Source of the DNA: Porodaedalea pini
Lineage: Eukaryota; Basidiomycota; Agaricomycetes; Hymenochaetales; Hymenochaetaceae
Reading direction: 5' to 3'
NCBI GenBank assembly: GCA_002794775.1
Contig: NBAY01000005.1
Location: forward strand, 124,001 to 188,000
Length of the DNA: 64,000 nucleotides
Below are positions 22,816 to 34,598 of the stretch, piece after piece. The translations under genes were made by a program, and so were the position numbers. The notes beneath the pieces were generated by a model. The model had not been told where the DNA came from. It saw only the letters and a list, made by a program, of their open reading frames with translations, and ran no database searches. Every line of letters starts with the position of its first letter. Position 1 is the stretch's first letter.

Positions 22816-25410
22816 ATGCCTCAACCAATGGTGCCAATAGAAGGCGAGCAGAAAAAACGCGTGGTACGTCCCTTCCCTTTCCTCGGTATTCTCCTTGAGA
22901 CTCCCAATTGAACTCGAAACGTATTACTGCGTTGACAGTGCTATTTCTTCGACCCGGACGTCGGTGGGTTTCATTATGGGCCAGGACATCCGTATGTTTG
23001 CCGTTGTGTAGATGAAGCGAAAGTATGCTGAAGATGAGAGTGTTTCGATATGGACAGGATGAAGCCGACGAGGATACGCATGTGCCATTCGCTGGTTATG
23101 AATTACGGGCTGTATAAGAAGATGGAGATATTCGTACGTGCTTTATCAACATGCTGAATACATAGGACTATACTCTAACTAGTGGGATCCCCTTTCTCCT
23201 TCAAATTGCTTCCCAATCCTATACACGACATGCCATTACGTTCCGCACCTCGGAGCAGCGCGCGAAACCCGCAACGGAGCGCGAGATGACGCAGTTCCAC
23301 TCGGACGAGTATGTGAAGTTCCTGAAGCGCGTCACGCCCGCGAACATGAACTCCTTTGTCAAGGAGCAGCATAAGTGTGCGTTGGTCCTGGTCCTTTTCC
23401 TTTCTTCGGATCGATTGAGTTGACGCTTAGCTACTTCCCCCATTTACTTTTCTGTGTAGACAATGTCGGAGACGACTGCCCGGTGTTTGATGGCTTGTTT
23501 GATTATTGCTCGATCTCTGCTGGAGGGTCCATGGGTGCGTGCTCTTCCTCTACCTCTGGGGACGAGTAGGAGGAAAATGAGGCGCTGATGGAACTGTCTT
23601 TGTGTTTATTGGGTATAGAGGGCGCGGCGCGCTTGAGTCGAGATAAGTGTGATATTGCGGTGAACTGGGCGGGCGGCTTGCACCACGCGAAGAAAAGCGA
23701 GGCGAGCGGGTTTTGCTACGTCAATGGTGCGTATCCTTCGATCCCGGCACTACTTCATCCGCACTGAACTTGTGGCTCAAGATATTGTACTGGGTGTTCT
23801 CGAGTTGTTGCGGTACGCTAGAACCGTTGCTCTCGATCTCGGCATGATAGGACTCTTTTGAATATTTTAAATTAGATACCACAACCGCGTGCTGTACATC
23901 GATATTGACGTGCACCATGGCGATGGCGTCGAGGAGGCATTCTACACGACGGATCGTGTCATGACTGTCAGCTTCCATAAGTACGGAGAGTACTTTCCCG
24001 GGACGGGTGAAGTTCGGGTACGTGATCTTTTGTCTTCCTCTGAGAGAGTGAGATAGGTAAAGGCTAACTGAGATGGATAGGACATAGGCATCGGACGGGG
24101 ACGAGGTCATGCGCTAAACTTTCCATTACGAGACGGTATCACAAATGATAATTATAAGTCGATTTTCGAGCCCGTGAGCATTCTATTTATCTGAAACTCA
24201 TAGAGGCAAGATCTGAATTAACATTCGCATCTGTAGGTCATCAGCGAAGTGATGCATGTGTACAACCCCGGCGCGATTGTCCTGCAGTGTGGCACGGATT
24301 CGTTATCTGGCGACAAACTTGGGTGCTTCAACCTGTCCATGCGAGGTTCGTGGCAGTCAGCACGGTTATTACAATATAAAGTTGACTTGAGACGGCGTAG
24401 GGCACGCGAATTGCGTGAGATTCGTCAAATCGTTCAACAAGCCCTTGCTTATGCTTGGCGGAGGCGGTTATACGATGCGAAACGTTAGCCGTGCATGGGC
24501 GTACGAAACTGGCCTTGCGGCGGGAGTGGAACTCGGAAGTGGTGAGTTCTCAACTTTCGTTTTGAATGAAAAAAAAAAAACCTAACCACTTTGAAGAAAT
24601 CCCCGTCAACGAGTACTATGAGTATTTCGGCCCAGATTATAAGCTCGACGTGCGATCGTCCAACATGGAAGACCTGAACACTCCTACATACTTGAACCGC
24701 GTCAAGAGCATCGTGATGGAGAATCTCCGATCATTAGGCGGGCCACCCAGTGTTCAGATGATGGGTGAGTTATGATCGTGCCACGAAGTTGATTTATCTT
24801 ATGCCTTTGGCTGTCAGATATACCTCGTCTACCTATCGACGACGTTCTCGACGATCCGAATCGTGACGAAGACGCGATTAATCCGGATGAGCGCCGCCCC
24901 ATGCGCCTATTGGACGCGCTTGTACAGCGGGACGACGAGCTCTCAGACTCAGAAGACGAGGGAGAGGGCGGACGCAAAAATCACGCACGGCACCGCGACT
25001 CTGACAGCGTCGTCTCGCCCAGCGGACGGCGCTTCGGCGTTGGTGTTGGTATCATGGGCGCCGCCCCGCCTGGCGCTGGGTCGGCTGCTGCGGCTGCGGC
25101 TGGTGGCGTCCCACTCGGCGCAGCTGCTGCAGGGAGTGGCGGACCGAGTGCGCATACGGCGGTGGAGGCGCTGGTGATGCGGAAGGACGAGGATGAGGAC
25201 GAGGAACCGGTGGATGAGGAACCATTCCAGGCGGATTCGACAATGTACGATGCGGACGATAACGCGGAGTCACCGCTGCCGACGCCGACACCTCCGCCGG
25301 AGATGGAGGATATTGAAGAGACTTCACCGCCTCCCGCTGCTGAGGCGAATAGTCAGGCGAATAAGGCGTCTGTAAAAGAGGCGGATCCTGCGCCTCCAAA
25401 ATCACCATAG
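22816..25410 (+). CDS. RPD3: Class I histone deacetylase, RPD3 type
   Basis: Zinc-dependent lysine deacetylase and catalytic core of the Rpd3/Sin3 corepressor complexes. The ATG at 22816 begins [20 protein letters not shown]; about a dozen short introns follow. The domain is complete: [46 protein letters not shown], the active-site pair in [19 protein letters not shown], metal ligands in [36 protein letters not shown], and the [14 protein letters not shown] loop with the transition-state Tyr. RPD3-type features after the fold include [21 protein letters not shown]-terminal tail of more than 150 residues is acidic with an Ala/Gly run around codons at 25050-25140 and ends in Pro/Glu-rich sequence. 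No catalytic residue is missing. Confidence 0.95.
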
Positions 25411-25648
25411 CATGGGCATTTTGTTGTTATTTACTGCTGCTTTGCTTTTGTATTGTTCTGTATTTTGTTGCTAATTGGTACTATACCTGCTCGTAAGGAA
25501 TCGTTCGGATCGTTCGGTTTTCCTCGTTTGAAAACTATGTGTGCGATCTCTGAGTCTGTCCGTAACGTTTAGTGATCGACACGCATTAGTCAGTCAGGTA
25601 GTAATGATTATCGCGAGACGCGTCTTTCTTTTACCGTCAGCAACCGCC

Positions 25649-26861
25649 ATGAACGAACCCCGTCCAGTTACGCCCCCTCCGCGCCCGAACGACTCCTCCC
25701 TCCGTGATGCGCAGCTTACGCCAGAGCAAGTCAAAAGAGTAGAGCTTAACAGACTTAAAGGTCAGAATACCTCCGCAGCCATCTTAGCTCCCGGACTCAT
25801 CGGAAAACACACTACTACAGCAAAGGCAAGACAGCGTGAGCGCGAACAGGCCACCGCCGCGTCCTCATCCGGTAGCTCACTCAATGCGAACAAGAAGCGT
25901 CCACTTGAGGTGACGCCTGTGACGTCGACGTCGCCGACTGCGGCACCGAAACCTGCGCGCCCGCTCCGGCGGGACGCGCGCCTCGGGAAGTATTTCGATT
26001 ACGACCTCTCGAAGATGGTCAACTCGAAGGGCGGATTCCTCGTTGATGACGAGAAGGAAGTGACCGATGACCTACGTGCGAAGGAGCGTGAACGAGAGCG
26101 AGAACGCGCGATGCAGAATCTGGAGCCGCGTGCGTGTCCCATATCTACTGCATACCCTTCTCTTTAGGTTGTTCGGCAACTACAGAACTAATGGAGTTTA
26201 CGCTTAGCAATGTCATTGGACCCAACTAAGAATCCGAAATGCGTGGAGTGTGGAACGGTGGATATTGACCAGACGTTCAGGAAGGTCTTTCGTTGTCTTG
26301 TCTGCAACAGATGCAAGAACGAGAAGCCGGAGAAGTACAGTCTTTTGACGAAGACCGAGTGTAAAGAGGTGAAATTCTGGTCCCGGTCTATGCATACTAG
26401 CACTGACGAGTTTGTGGAAATTAGGATTATCTACTAACAGACGGTGAGCTCCGGTGAAACTTTCATTGACCAAGGTCGAAACTAAAGCCTTACTAGCGGA
26501 GCTCCGAGACGAAGATCTTATGCCTCACCTTCTAAAGGCAAACCCGCACAAGTCGACATATAGCAACATGATGCTCTTTCTTCGCTTCCAGGTCGAGGAG
26601 TTCGCGTGGAAGAAATGGGGTTCTCCGGAAGCGTTGGACGCAGAGTTTGAGCGTCGCGTTGAGGAGAAGAAGAAAAAGAAGTCCAAGAAGTTCGAGGAGG
26701 GCCTACGCGAGCTCCGGCGGCGCACTCGCGAGAGCGTGTGGCAGAGGCGGAAAGACGAGGAGCATAAGCATGTGTTTGGGGTTGTGGAAAAAGGTAATAA
26801 TGGAGAAGGGAGACAAGTCTGTCATGAGTGTGGGTTTACCATTGAGGTGGAAGAGTTCTAG
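25649..26861 (+). CDS. RAD14: DNA repair protein RAD14 (XPA)
   Basis: Nucleotide-excision-repair damage-verification factor, nuclear. The chosen ATG (25649, [15 protein letters not shown]) sits in a good context; an upstream in-frame start would add an unlikely hydrophobic leader. A disordered N-terminal part with a basic patch precedes the XPA core: [23 protein letters not shown], the zinc finger CVECG...CLVCNRC (C-x2-C and C-x2-C), [18 protein letters not shown] and ELRDED joined across two introns, [20 protein letters not shown], and the FAWKKWGS helix. The tail is a long charged helix ([18 protein letters not shown]) and ends with a second Cys pair in RQVCHECGF, as in fungal Rad14. About 335 residues; intact. 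Confidence 0.94.
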
Positions 26862-27079
26862 ATTGTTTTTTTATTGTCATGAGTACGCTGGTGTGAGTAC
26901 TCGGTTTCATTGCTAGACCGTTGACTGATCGATGTCCTTTCAAAATGTATCAGTTAGTTCGCTATCTTATCACGAACCTGTTCTCCTCGACATGTACTTT
27001 CAGAGATTAATGACATTCCTTAGAGCCTTAAAGCCCTCAGATTCTTCCACTATCATATAGTTCAACGCCATCTCCTCTG

Positions 27080-28551
27080 ATGATAAGCCTACAGGGGAGC
27101 ATCCATAGAGAAGTCGTTACCGACGCCATCGACGTAGAGCGGATTTCGAAGAATACCTTCTGTTCGAAGACGTTATGGACGCCATTTGGCCATCCTAGCG
27201 CGTACGGCGGGCAAATGATGGGCCAGGCAATCCATGCTGTGTCAGTCTATGGAAATCAGGCCTTTGGATTGCATGTGCGTTTCTTATTCTCATCTGGCTG
27301 ATTGGTTCGACTCAATTTCGCATATGCATTAGTCCTTCCAGGTAGATTCTTTGATCCTCCCCTCTTTGTCTCGGGAAGTTTTGACTATTCAATTCTAGTG
27401 TTACTTCCTTCACAAGACGTCCGATACATCGCCTCTCACATACCAAATCTCCAAGCTGAAGTCAGGCCGGACGTTCAACTCATACCTCGTGAAAGCGACC
27501 CAGAAGGAAAAGCTATGCATGATCTTGATGTGCTCATTCCAGAAACCAGAATCAGTGCGGTTGCCACCGGTGCAGTGGCCCATGCCTGACAATGTTCCCT
27601 TGCCGGAAAAGCTTGACCTGGATATGGATTATTATCTTAACCAATGTGCAGACGCGAGCTGGGAGATGAAACAGGTATTATCGGGTATCGTGCAGGTATG
27701 AACTATACGTTCGAGATGATGGCCTTGTCATGACGCTAGCGTGTTTCAGGATCGGGCACGAATTTCCATTCTCTTGACAGTATCTGTCGAGCGCACTGCT
27801 CCGGACGGGTGCTTGACAAGCATGCGTTGGATGAGAGCGATCGGTGCGCACGGCTGTGATCTCCCAAGTCAGAAGGTGAACCAGAATTTAGCCCGCCCAA
27901 GGCAACTTCCTCTGATCATATGTTTCTTTAGTGTATACTGGCGTATATGTCTGATTTTGACTTGCAAGTCACTTTTTTCCTTTTCAAGTTTTATCTAGCT
28001 GAGCCCACCATTGCAATGCAGCATTGGAATCGCACCCAAGGCTCTCCAGTTGCAGCGTCTAGGCCGTGGACCTGGGACGGTCGAAACGATCGTGCGTACA
28101 GCAACACTTTTTTTCTTTTTTCCCAGAGGCATATTGATTTTCGTACTTTCTAAGTCGACTTTGTGTCACTCGATATACTTTTACAGGTACGATCTTTCTT
28201 CGTTTCCTTGAACATTCAGTGAATGAATTCCACTTAGCGATGATCTTGACTGCTCGGATTGGTTGCTATTTGTTGTACGTGACAAACGGCTTTGCGCGAC
28301 TCCGAAGGGACTGATGGGATGACTCAATCCTTATCTAAAGACGTCGGCTCCGCGCGCTGGCTTCGGAAGAGGGTTGGCCCTAGGCAAGGTGGGCGCATGA
28401 TTCGCAGTATTCCGAGGAATATGCTGAATTTAAAATGATCAAGTTTTATACAAGGGACGGAACACTTATTGCTGTAGCGATGCAGGAGGGCGTCGTTCGA
28501 GCATATGATGATACGATAGTTGCAGGTTATGATGCGCGTGGTAAATTGTAG
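27080..28551 (+). CDS. Acyl-CoA thioesterase, TesB/ACOT8 type
   Basis: Double-hotdog thioesterase hydrolysing acyl-CoA, probably peroxisomal. About eight introns. First hotdog: SKTLWTPFGHPSAYGGQMMG, QAFGLH, CYFLHKTSDTSPLTYQ, SKLKSGRTFNSYLVKATQK, MILMCSFQKPES. Second: SVERTAPDG, MRWMRAIG, CILAYMSDFDLQ, STLCHSIYFYS, DLDCSDWLLFV, TSAPRAGFGRGLALGK, FYTRDGTLIAVAMQEGVVRA. The usual LDH motif of this family reads LCH here: the codon for the expected Asp is TGT (28164-28166), so a residue reported as catalytic in bacterial TesB is Cys. The Gln of the QEGV block is kept. The C-terminus GKL resembles a weak type 1 peroxisomal targeting signal. The ATG at 27080 is the best start seen, but a small upstream exon cannot be excluded. 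An earlier reading with a premature stop disappears once two introns near 28277-28350 and 28392-28445 are removed. Confidence 0.85.
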
Positions 28552-28769
28552 GGGTTGAATAAAGTCGAGTTTCTGAGTTTCAGAACTCGGAGTCATGGTC
28601 ACGGTGTGAAATTGAGCCGAATATAAGCGTGAGAAGATATTAGTAAATGCTTTATAGATGAAGTCGGACACACAATTTTCGCCTTCATCAACGCGCGTGT
28701 CGCCAACGTCGAGCTCGACAGACAAAAGGGAGAAAGGGTAGCAAGAATCAACAGACTCGCCCACCAAAA

Positions 28770-29210
28770 TGGTTTGTACACTACGTGGTCAAATTTCGTC
28801 GTGAAATTGGCAGTTAACGTTTCCCTGTTGTTGTGCTCTTCCAGACTCTCGCCATCGACCTCCTCAACCCCTCCCTCGAATCCGAGAAGAGGAAGCACAA
28901 GCTCAAGCGCCTCGTACAGTCACCGAACTCGTACTTTATGGACGTGAAGTGCCCTGGTGAGCTTGAACCGGCAAATCTGAAACAATGCGTTTGGTACTGA
29001 TAGGATGTCTTATAAGGCTGCTTTGCCATCACGACCGTCTTCTCGCACGCGCAGACTGTTGTTCTCTGCGGCGCATGCGCAACCGTTTTATGCCAGCCGA
29101 CGGGTGGTAAGGCGAGACTCACTGAGGGTGCGTATATGCGTTGTTGCTATCATTGTCATTCTGCTTACTCTCATTCCTCTATAGGCTCGTCGTTCCGCAG
29201 GAAGAACTGA
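28770..29210 (+). CDS. RPS27: 40S ribosomal protein S27 (eS27)
   Basis: Small-subunit ribosomal protein of about 83 residues. The first coding exon is the ATG alone (28770-28772), followed directly by an intron (GTTTGT...CCAG). The rest reads [80 protein letters not shown]. The zinc finger is C-P-G-C with C-G-A-C, as in all eS27 proteins; the CP/GC pair is split by an intron. The gene has three introns and ends with TGA at 29208-29210. Length is normal. Confidence 0.96.
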
Positions 29211-29547
29211 GGATATCACTCTATTCTGCCTACCCCTTTACACACCTCTCCTGTTGACACTTGTTTCTGTCCGTCGCACGTACCGCATATTCCATCTTTA
29301 CAGCCAATGTCGATTGTGTGCGTCGAATGCCCTTCCGTGTGGATCTGCAAGTCAGCGCAGCGCAAGTCCGCGTATGCCTCCCTTGTTTCCGTTTGGATCT
29401 GGACGCTGTGTATTCTTCTGCCCATCATTTGTATGCCGTGAACTGAATCAATTTACTCTTGACATGCCATGCATATATGGAAGGAACTCGCAAATGGTCA
29501 AGATACTGTATAATTCAAGATTAATGACAAGCAAGATACTGCAACTT
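29211..29547. other. Convergent intergenic region
   Basis: About 340 bases between the RPS27 stop and the stop of the minus-strand chromodomain gene. Both 3' ends must lie here. No gene was seen. Confidence 0.45.
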
Positions 29548-30242
29548 TCAATCGTATATGTTTAACTGGCCGGTCTCTTCGTTATAGCCAATTGCAGGCT
29601 GGTGGTGCCATGTTCCGCAAGTGGACTTTGTGCACATCTTTCGAAAGTACTGGATTTCGGCGTCTGCAATACGATCAGTCTTTTGCTTATTCTCAAGTTG
29701 GCTCAACGTACCGATCCACTCCTTAGAAGGTTTTAGGATCCTACCACTGTTTTTATCGAAGGCGCCAAGCTCCCGCCATAGACTCATTAAAAGTCGACTG
29801 CAACCTGCATCTATGTTCTCACGAGGTTCCCAGCTAGAGATGCATTCTGTTCGTTAGACACATCTATGTCCAGGAGACTTAATCCTTACCTGTTTTCTCC
29901 TGGGTACCCCGCCCACTAAAGATGATTTAGTCCGACTACTTTGGTGGCTAGGGAGAGATTCATCATGCGACGAACCTGGATGAAATACTTCGTGTATATT
30001 GTTGTAACGATGAATTTTACTGCAATGACCTGCTATATGAACTTCAAACTCACATAGAATCTGCCCTTGATACCCGGGATAGGCTTTACAGCGACTATCA
30101 CTTCTACGGGCAGCGTTAGGCAGGAGGAAAGTATAAATAAATTATGGACGGACTCACCGACTTCGTAGCTGTCACTGACTGTGTCGACCGGAGCTAATAG
30201 TCTAGCCGCCTTCGCTTTCTGGGATTTTTTTCTTTTGCCCAT
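29548..30242 (-). CDS. Small chromodomain protein
   Basis: The ATG at 30242 opens a basic N-terminus (MGKRKKSQKAKAARLL). Spliced exons then build a chromodomain: DSYEVEVIVAVKP, IKGRFY, YFIQ (a 12-base exon at 29976-29987), WAGYPGENS, WEPRENIDAGCSRLLMSLW. The aromatic cage that reads methyl-lysine appears intact: Tyr in SYEVE, Trp and Tyr in QWAGY. After the domain comes a family-type extension (RELG...KPSKEWI) and a helical C-terminus of about 60 residues with two Cys and paired His (KSTCGTWHHQ). It is probably a chromatin reader, but no partner or mark can be assigned. It shares the LL..W.E.G...EWI extension with the larger chromodomain protein at 42330-45891. It is divergent from MTC1. Confidence 0.8.
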
Positions 30243-30438
30243 GGCGTGCACTTAGCTGTACTGTAAGTAGGAAGGAAGGGAAACGTGAAAAGACGAAATT
30301 ATAATTTGAGGCTGAAACGAATATTAATGTGGGCGCAGGTTAGCTGCCGCGTGCCGAGTACGTAAAGTGGTACGGGACCAACGCATCGCTTGCTTTGCGC
30401 CGTCCGCGTATACACCAAGCCAACCTTCATCTTCAATA

Positions 30439-31891
30439 ATGTCGAAATCAAAGTCAAAGGCTGAAGAGGCTCTGAAATTCCTTGACGATCTCGACAACTT
30501 CACTCCAGAGCCTCCTGCGTCCGGTGGGAACGCAGCAACAGCCAACTCTTCCAATCCAAGTGACCCAGCCGACGTGCTCAAGTTCATCGACGAGATCACG
30601 CAGAAGAGCTCAGAACCGACGCGTACCACTGCTGCGTCTTTGGAGCGGCCTGCTTCGAGAGCGAGCCTTGCGACGCCTACTGGTACGATCAGGAAAGCGA
30701 CGGAACGCGTACGCGTCGGTTCGCCTGCACCGTCTTCAGCTGGCTCGACTACACCGGCTGCGCCAAAGGCTGACACGTCACCTCGGGCTCCTACTCCTGG
30801 ACGGGCAGAAACGCCTTCGAATGACGCAGAATCTGGATCCGCGAATAAAGGCGGCTGGGGCTGGGGAAGTGTATGGTCGAGCGCGAGTGCTGCGTTGCAG
30901 CAGGCCCGGACGGTCGTGGACGAGGGTGTAAAACACTTACCGAATAATGAGCAAGCAGCAAAGTGGAGAGAGGAGGTTCTGAACAGGGTGCCCCTGAACA
31001 AAGAACAACTCGAGAAGCTCGGTGCGCAGTTTGATTGGCATACGTATGCTCGCTGAATGCTCAGAAGCAATGGCATTAGGGAATGACCTGCGGACTGTCG
31101 GGTATTCTACTCTAACCGACATATTGAATGCTGTTGCACCTCCGATTTCTGAGCACGAAGTCATCCAGGTCTGGTCGAGCCATGACATGGAGGGATACGA
31201 GGGTGTCGAGTCGTTGATTTACAAGGCGTTGGCAAGGGTTAGTGTTTCTCTTGCATTTTCTTTCTAACCTTCTGCTCTGATGCTCGGCATAGGTAATGGA
31301 ACAGGTCGAGGGGGGTGATCTTGTAGTGAACAAAGGGTATGAATCGAAACCGCGTGAGACGGGCTCTCAACGGAACCTGAATGCCGTTGAAGGTCTTGAA
31401 ACTGCGTTTCGGTTGGCAGAGGTGAGTCTCGCCTGCATTATCGCCGTTCTTGATGTAATCACTCACGAACTGCGTAGGCCAACATTGAAGAACTTGTCAA
31501 GTCGAATCCAAAGACCGAAACGAAACCCATATCCACTTCTCAGATTCCAACCACATACTCTTCCGTGTATCTGCGCATACAGCCCTTCTTCATTTCCTTG
31601 CCAACGCCCGGAAAGCCGCTTTCACCCAAATCACCTGCAGAACAAACCCATCTGCAATTCATCCTGTACCTTTCTGATCCAGAACACCAGTTGACACATT
31701 CAACCGTGACGCAGGCTGTACCTGTGAAATGGATGGACCACTGGGAGACGCAAGACTGGGTCGAGGACATCGTGGTGGAGGTGCTCAGGACGGGCGTAGA
31801 GACTATCGGACAGGAATATATAGTTGCGAGAATGGGTTGGATCAAAGATGAAGTTCCTGGGACGCCGGTCAAGCAGGAAGAAACGAAATGA
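30439..31891 (+). CDS. MTC1: Maintenance of telomere capping protein 1 homologue
   Basis: The ATG at 30439 gives MSKSKSKAEEALKFLDDLDN, the diagnostic N-terminus of the fungal MTC1 family. A Ser/Pro/Thr-rich linker follows, then GGWGWGSVWSSASAALQQAR, NNEQAAKWREEVLN, and after a 58-base intron (about 31021-31078) LGNDLRTVGYSTLTDILNAV, APPISEHEVIQVWSSHDM, EGYEGVESLIYKALARV and EQVEGGDLVVNKG. The C-terminal beta-rich part includes SVYLRIQPFFISLP and MDHWETQDWVEDIVVEVL. In yeast, MTC1 is linked genetically to telomere capping and physically to COPI vesicles; its molecular action is unknown. Four to five introns, about 435 residues, complete. Confidence 0.88.
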
Positions 31892-32062
31892 GTGTACGCG
31901 ATGAACGGATTCGTTTCTTTTTATTCATGTTTCTCTTTGCGTCATCCACTTGTATTATTTATTGTTCGGAAGTGTATACACTGAAAACATTCACTCACTA
32001 ACACTCAAAACAGAAAGCTGAAATGAGAATATGCTACAGTACAAAAAAAACAAGCAGATAAA

Positions 32063-32899
32063 TTACATCGCCGATAGCTCTGTCTCCCTCCTCGCCAGAT
32101 CGTTGACCTCTGCCTCCAGCGCGACATTTGCAAGCTCAATCTGCAGTACGTTTGAGATAAGCTCTGTCCAACGCGTCTCGAGAGACGTAAGTTGAGCCCC
32201 TAGCTTAGTCTGCAGGAAGAAATAAGTTTCTAAAAGATTATATGAGGTGAGGTCGAAATAACGCACCTGGAACTGCTTCCGCTCCCTATTCACATCAGTC
32301 ATCCTATTCCTCAAGTCCTCGAGGGCCTTCTCTAAACCCGTCGCTGTGTGCTCCATAAGGTAGTTCTGTACTTTCCATGCGTTTGAACCATATGTTTGGA
32401 GAAGTGCAATGTTGTTTTGCCTTGAACGAGCGTTAATCAAAGCATTTGAAGAAAAGTAGCAAAATGACGCAAGTACCGAATACGTTGATGCTCGAGCTGA
32501 GCCTTTGCATTTTTCAGCGCCGCTTGCCAGTCCTCATCAGTAGCAGGCGTGGTGGTCGGTGCGGGTAGCTGGTACCGAACGGTGTCTAGTGGTGGTATAG
32601 GTTGGTGCGATTCTACGCGTTCTAATTCAGCTTGGAGAAGCGGATTTTTCTAAGCAAGCAGTCCATAATTCAAGATGCATGCCTTCAATCCAATGCAGAA
32701 GAAAGGAATCACGCACAGAGAACAGCTCTATCGGAGGAGGAACCTTGGGATGAAGTGTTTGTGGGTTATTCCGACTCTCGCGCGCAAGTTCCGCGTCGAC
32801 TTTTTGCTTCAGTGCCGGATGTACGTCGAGGTCATTGTCATAGTATGGCAGAGAGTCGAAGATTTCTGGCTGTTGCTCGTGTTCTGTTTCGATAGACAT
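32063..32899 (-). CDS. Pre-mRNA splicing factor SPF27/BCAS2 (Cwf7)
   Basis: Core subunit of the Prp19 (NineTeen) spliceosome complex. The ATG at 32899 gives MSIETEHEQQPEIFDSLPYY, then DNDLDVHPALKQKVDAELAR, matching the family's LPYIDxxxD start. Later exons give NPLLQAELERVE, TPATDEDWQAALKNAKAQLE, HQRIR, NNIALLQTYGSNAWKVQNYL, GLEKALEDLRNRMTDVNRER, and after another intron TKLGAQLTSLETRWTELI and VALEAEVNDLARRE. The second half is a continuous coiled coil, used in other SPF27 proteins to bind Prp19 and Cef1. About 210 residues; complete. It is divergent from the complex I gene, with 146 bases between starts. Confidence 0.92.
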
Positions 32900-33045
32900 G
32901 ATAAACTCAACGTTAGTACTAATACTAATAGTAGCGGACAAAGTAAAGTGCATAGGTAATGATCGAATGTTCCCACGAATACATTGGACACTGAGATGCG
33001 CGTCCAGTTCGACCTCGCGCTCAATCTAACTTGCACTCATTGACT

Positions 33046-34188
33046 ATGGCCTGCGGAGGCGTTTCCAGGGCCGCAGCGCTGTTGCGCTCATCCCGTCCAG
33101 CGACTGTGGTCGCCAGACCTGTTGCTGGTCGGTTGATCAGCAGCTCTTCCCGCTCACAAGGTTAGTATCACTTCGCTCTGTAATGTCCGATATTTACTGA
33201 CGTGCATTTGCAGCGTCCTCTTCTCCATTCAACGAAGGCACCTCCCCGAACCCCGCCGTCACTCGTCACGCACAGACGACCGAGTCACTGCACCACTATG
33301 GCTCGTACCTCATGCAATCGCTGCCCAAGTTCGTGCAGCAGTTCTCGGTGCTCAAGGACGAGCTCGCGCTGCACATCTGTCCTTCGGGTGTCGTTCCTGT
33401 ACTTACGTTCCTGCGCGATCACGCGCAGTGCCAGTTCAAGAGCGTTGTGGATATCACGGCGGTAGACTTTCCGGACAAGGACAAGCGCTTCGAGGTGGTG
33501 TATAACCTGCTGAGCTTCAAGTATGCGGGAAGGATTCGCGTGAAGACCTATGCTGGAGAGGCCGACCCGGTCCCGAGTGCCTGCTCTGTATTCCGGGGCG
33601 CTGACTGGTTAGTAATGCATATTGACTGGGATGGTCATTTGGAGGACCTAATTACGGGACAGGTATGAACGCGAGACATGGGACATGTACGGCGTCTTCT
33701 TCTCAGAACATCCTGATTTGTGAGATTTTTCCATCCGTTTCTATATTTTGCATGTCTAATGGGTATATCAGGCGTCGAATCTTGACCGACTACGGTCCGT
33801 GTCTGAAACTCATTTCTTAGCTATATCATTTATCTTTCATACAGGCTTCGACGGACACCCTTTGCGAAAAGACTTCCCTCTGACAGTACGTGATCCTTTT
33901 TCCACATATATTAGCTTTTTCTTTTAATTATGTCCCTCTTCTAGGGTTATACGGAAGTGCGCTACGACGAGGAACGTAAGCGTGTGGTCTACGAACCTTT
34001 ACAACTCACCCAAGCGTTCCGGTCAGTGAGATCTCCACATCTTATTGCCGTCTTATCAATGTATTTTTTTTAGCAATTTCGAATCCTCCTCACCGTGGGA
34101 GATGGTCGGCGAGGGTACTCCTGCGAACCGCCCAGACGAGCTCAAGCCATTACCACCGCCACCACCCCCTCAGGATCAGAAGAAGTAA
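33046..34188 (+). CDS. NADH:ubiquinone oxidoreductase 30 kDa subunit (NDUFS3)
   Basis: Hydrophilic-arm subunit of mitochondrial complex I. The ATG at 33046 opens a presequence rich in Ala, Arg and Ser (MACGGVSRAAALLRSSRPAT). The mature part includes HHYGSYLMQSLPKFVQQFSV, HICPSGVVPVLTFLRDH, VDITAVDFPDKDKRFEVVYN and the family signature spliced from several exons: GADWYERETWDMYGVFF, SEHPDLRRILTDYGFDGHP, LRKDFPLTGYTEVRYD. The C-terminus carries QAFRNFESSSPWEMVG and a Pro-rich end (LPPPPPPPQDQKK). Six or so introns; complete. Confidence 0.95.
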
Positions 34189-34598
34189 TAACGTGGTTCT
34201 GAGATTTATTCTAATAACTGCTTCTATCCGTCTAGTAAGCTTTAGTACTAGAAACGAAAGTCATTTTCTACGTTACAGTAAATGATTGAGCATGAAACAT
34301 TTGAGGATCTTCAAAAGTCGGGTTACGTAAGCGTGTGTATGAAAGAAGCTTGCAACACACTTGAAGCCTCTGAAGTTTACACCGGGGCATCTCCCGTTTT
34401 GTAAAGTTTTATCCGGGTTGCGGGTGCTACAATCTGCAGCACACCGTCCGTAGCATATATACAAGGTATGTATATGTAAATTTGTACTGTGCTGCATGTA
34501 TATTGACGAATATCCCGTAACAAAAATGTGTGGTCCTCCTCGCGTTGGCATGCAAATCGCGGAATAGTCATACTCGACCAGCGTCGTCTGACGCGTGT
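34189..34598. other. Intergenic region, no gene seen
   Basis: About 410 AT-rich bases between NDUFS3 and the next plus-strand gene. No defined site was recognised. Confidence 0.4.

Noticed and set aside
28220..28450. Apparent premature stops suggesting a thioesterase pseudogene
   Set aside because: Removing two canonical introns restores the full C-terminal hotdog through QEGVVRA, so the gene reads as intact apart from the Asp-to-Cys change.
30324..31076. 250-codon open frame antisense to MTC1
   Set aside because: It mirrors the MTC1 exon, has low-complexity translation, no family pattern and no start context; the plus strand is clearly coding.
31021..31080. Apparent frameshift in MTC1 after FDWHTYAR
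   Set aside because: A 58-base intron with a GTGCGC donor and a TTAG acceptor joins KL to GNDLRTVGYSTL and restores the family sequence.
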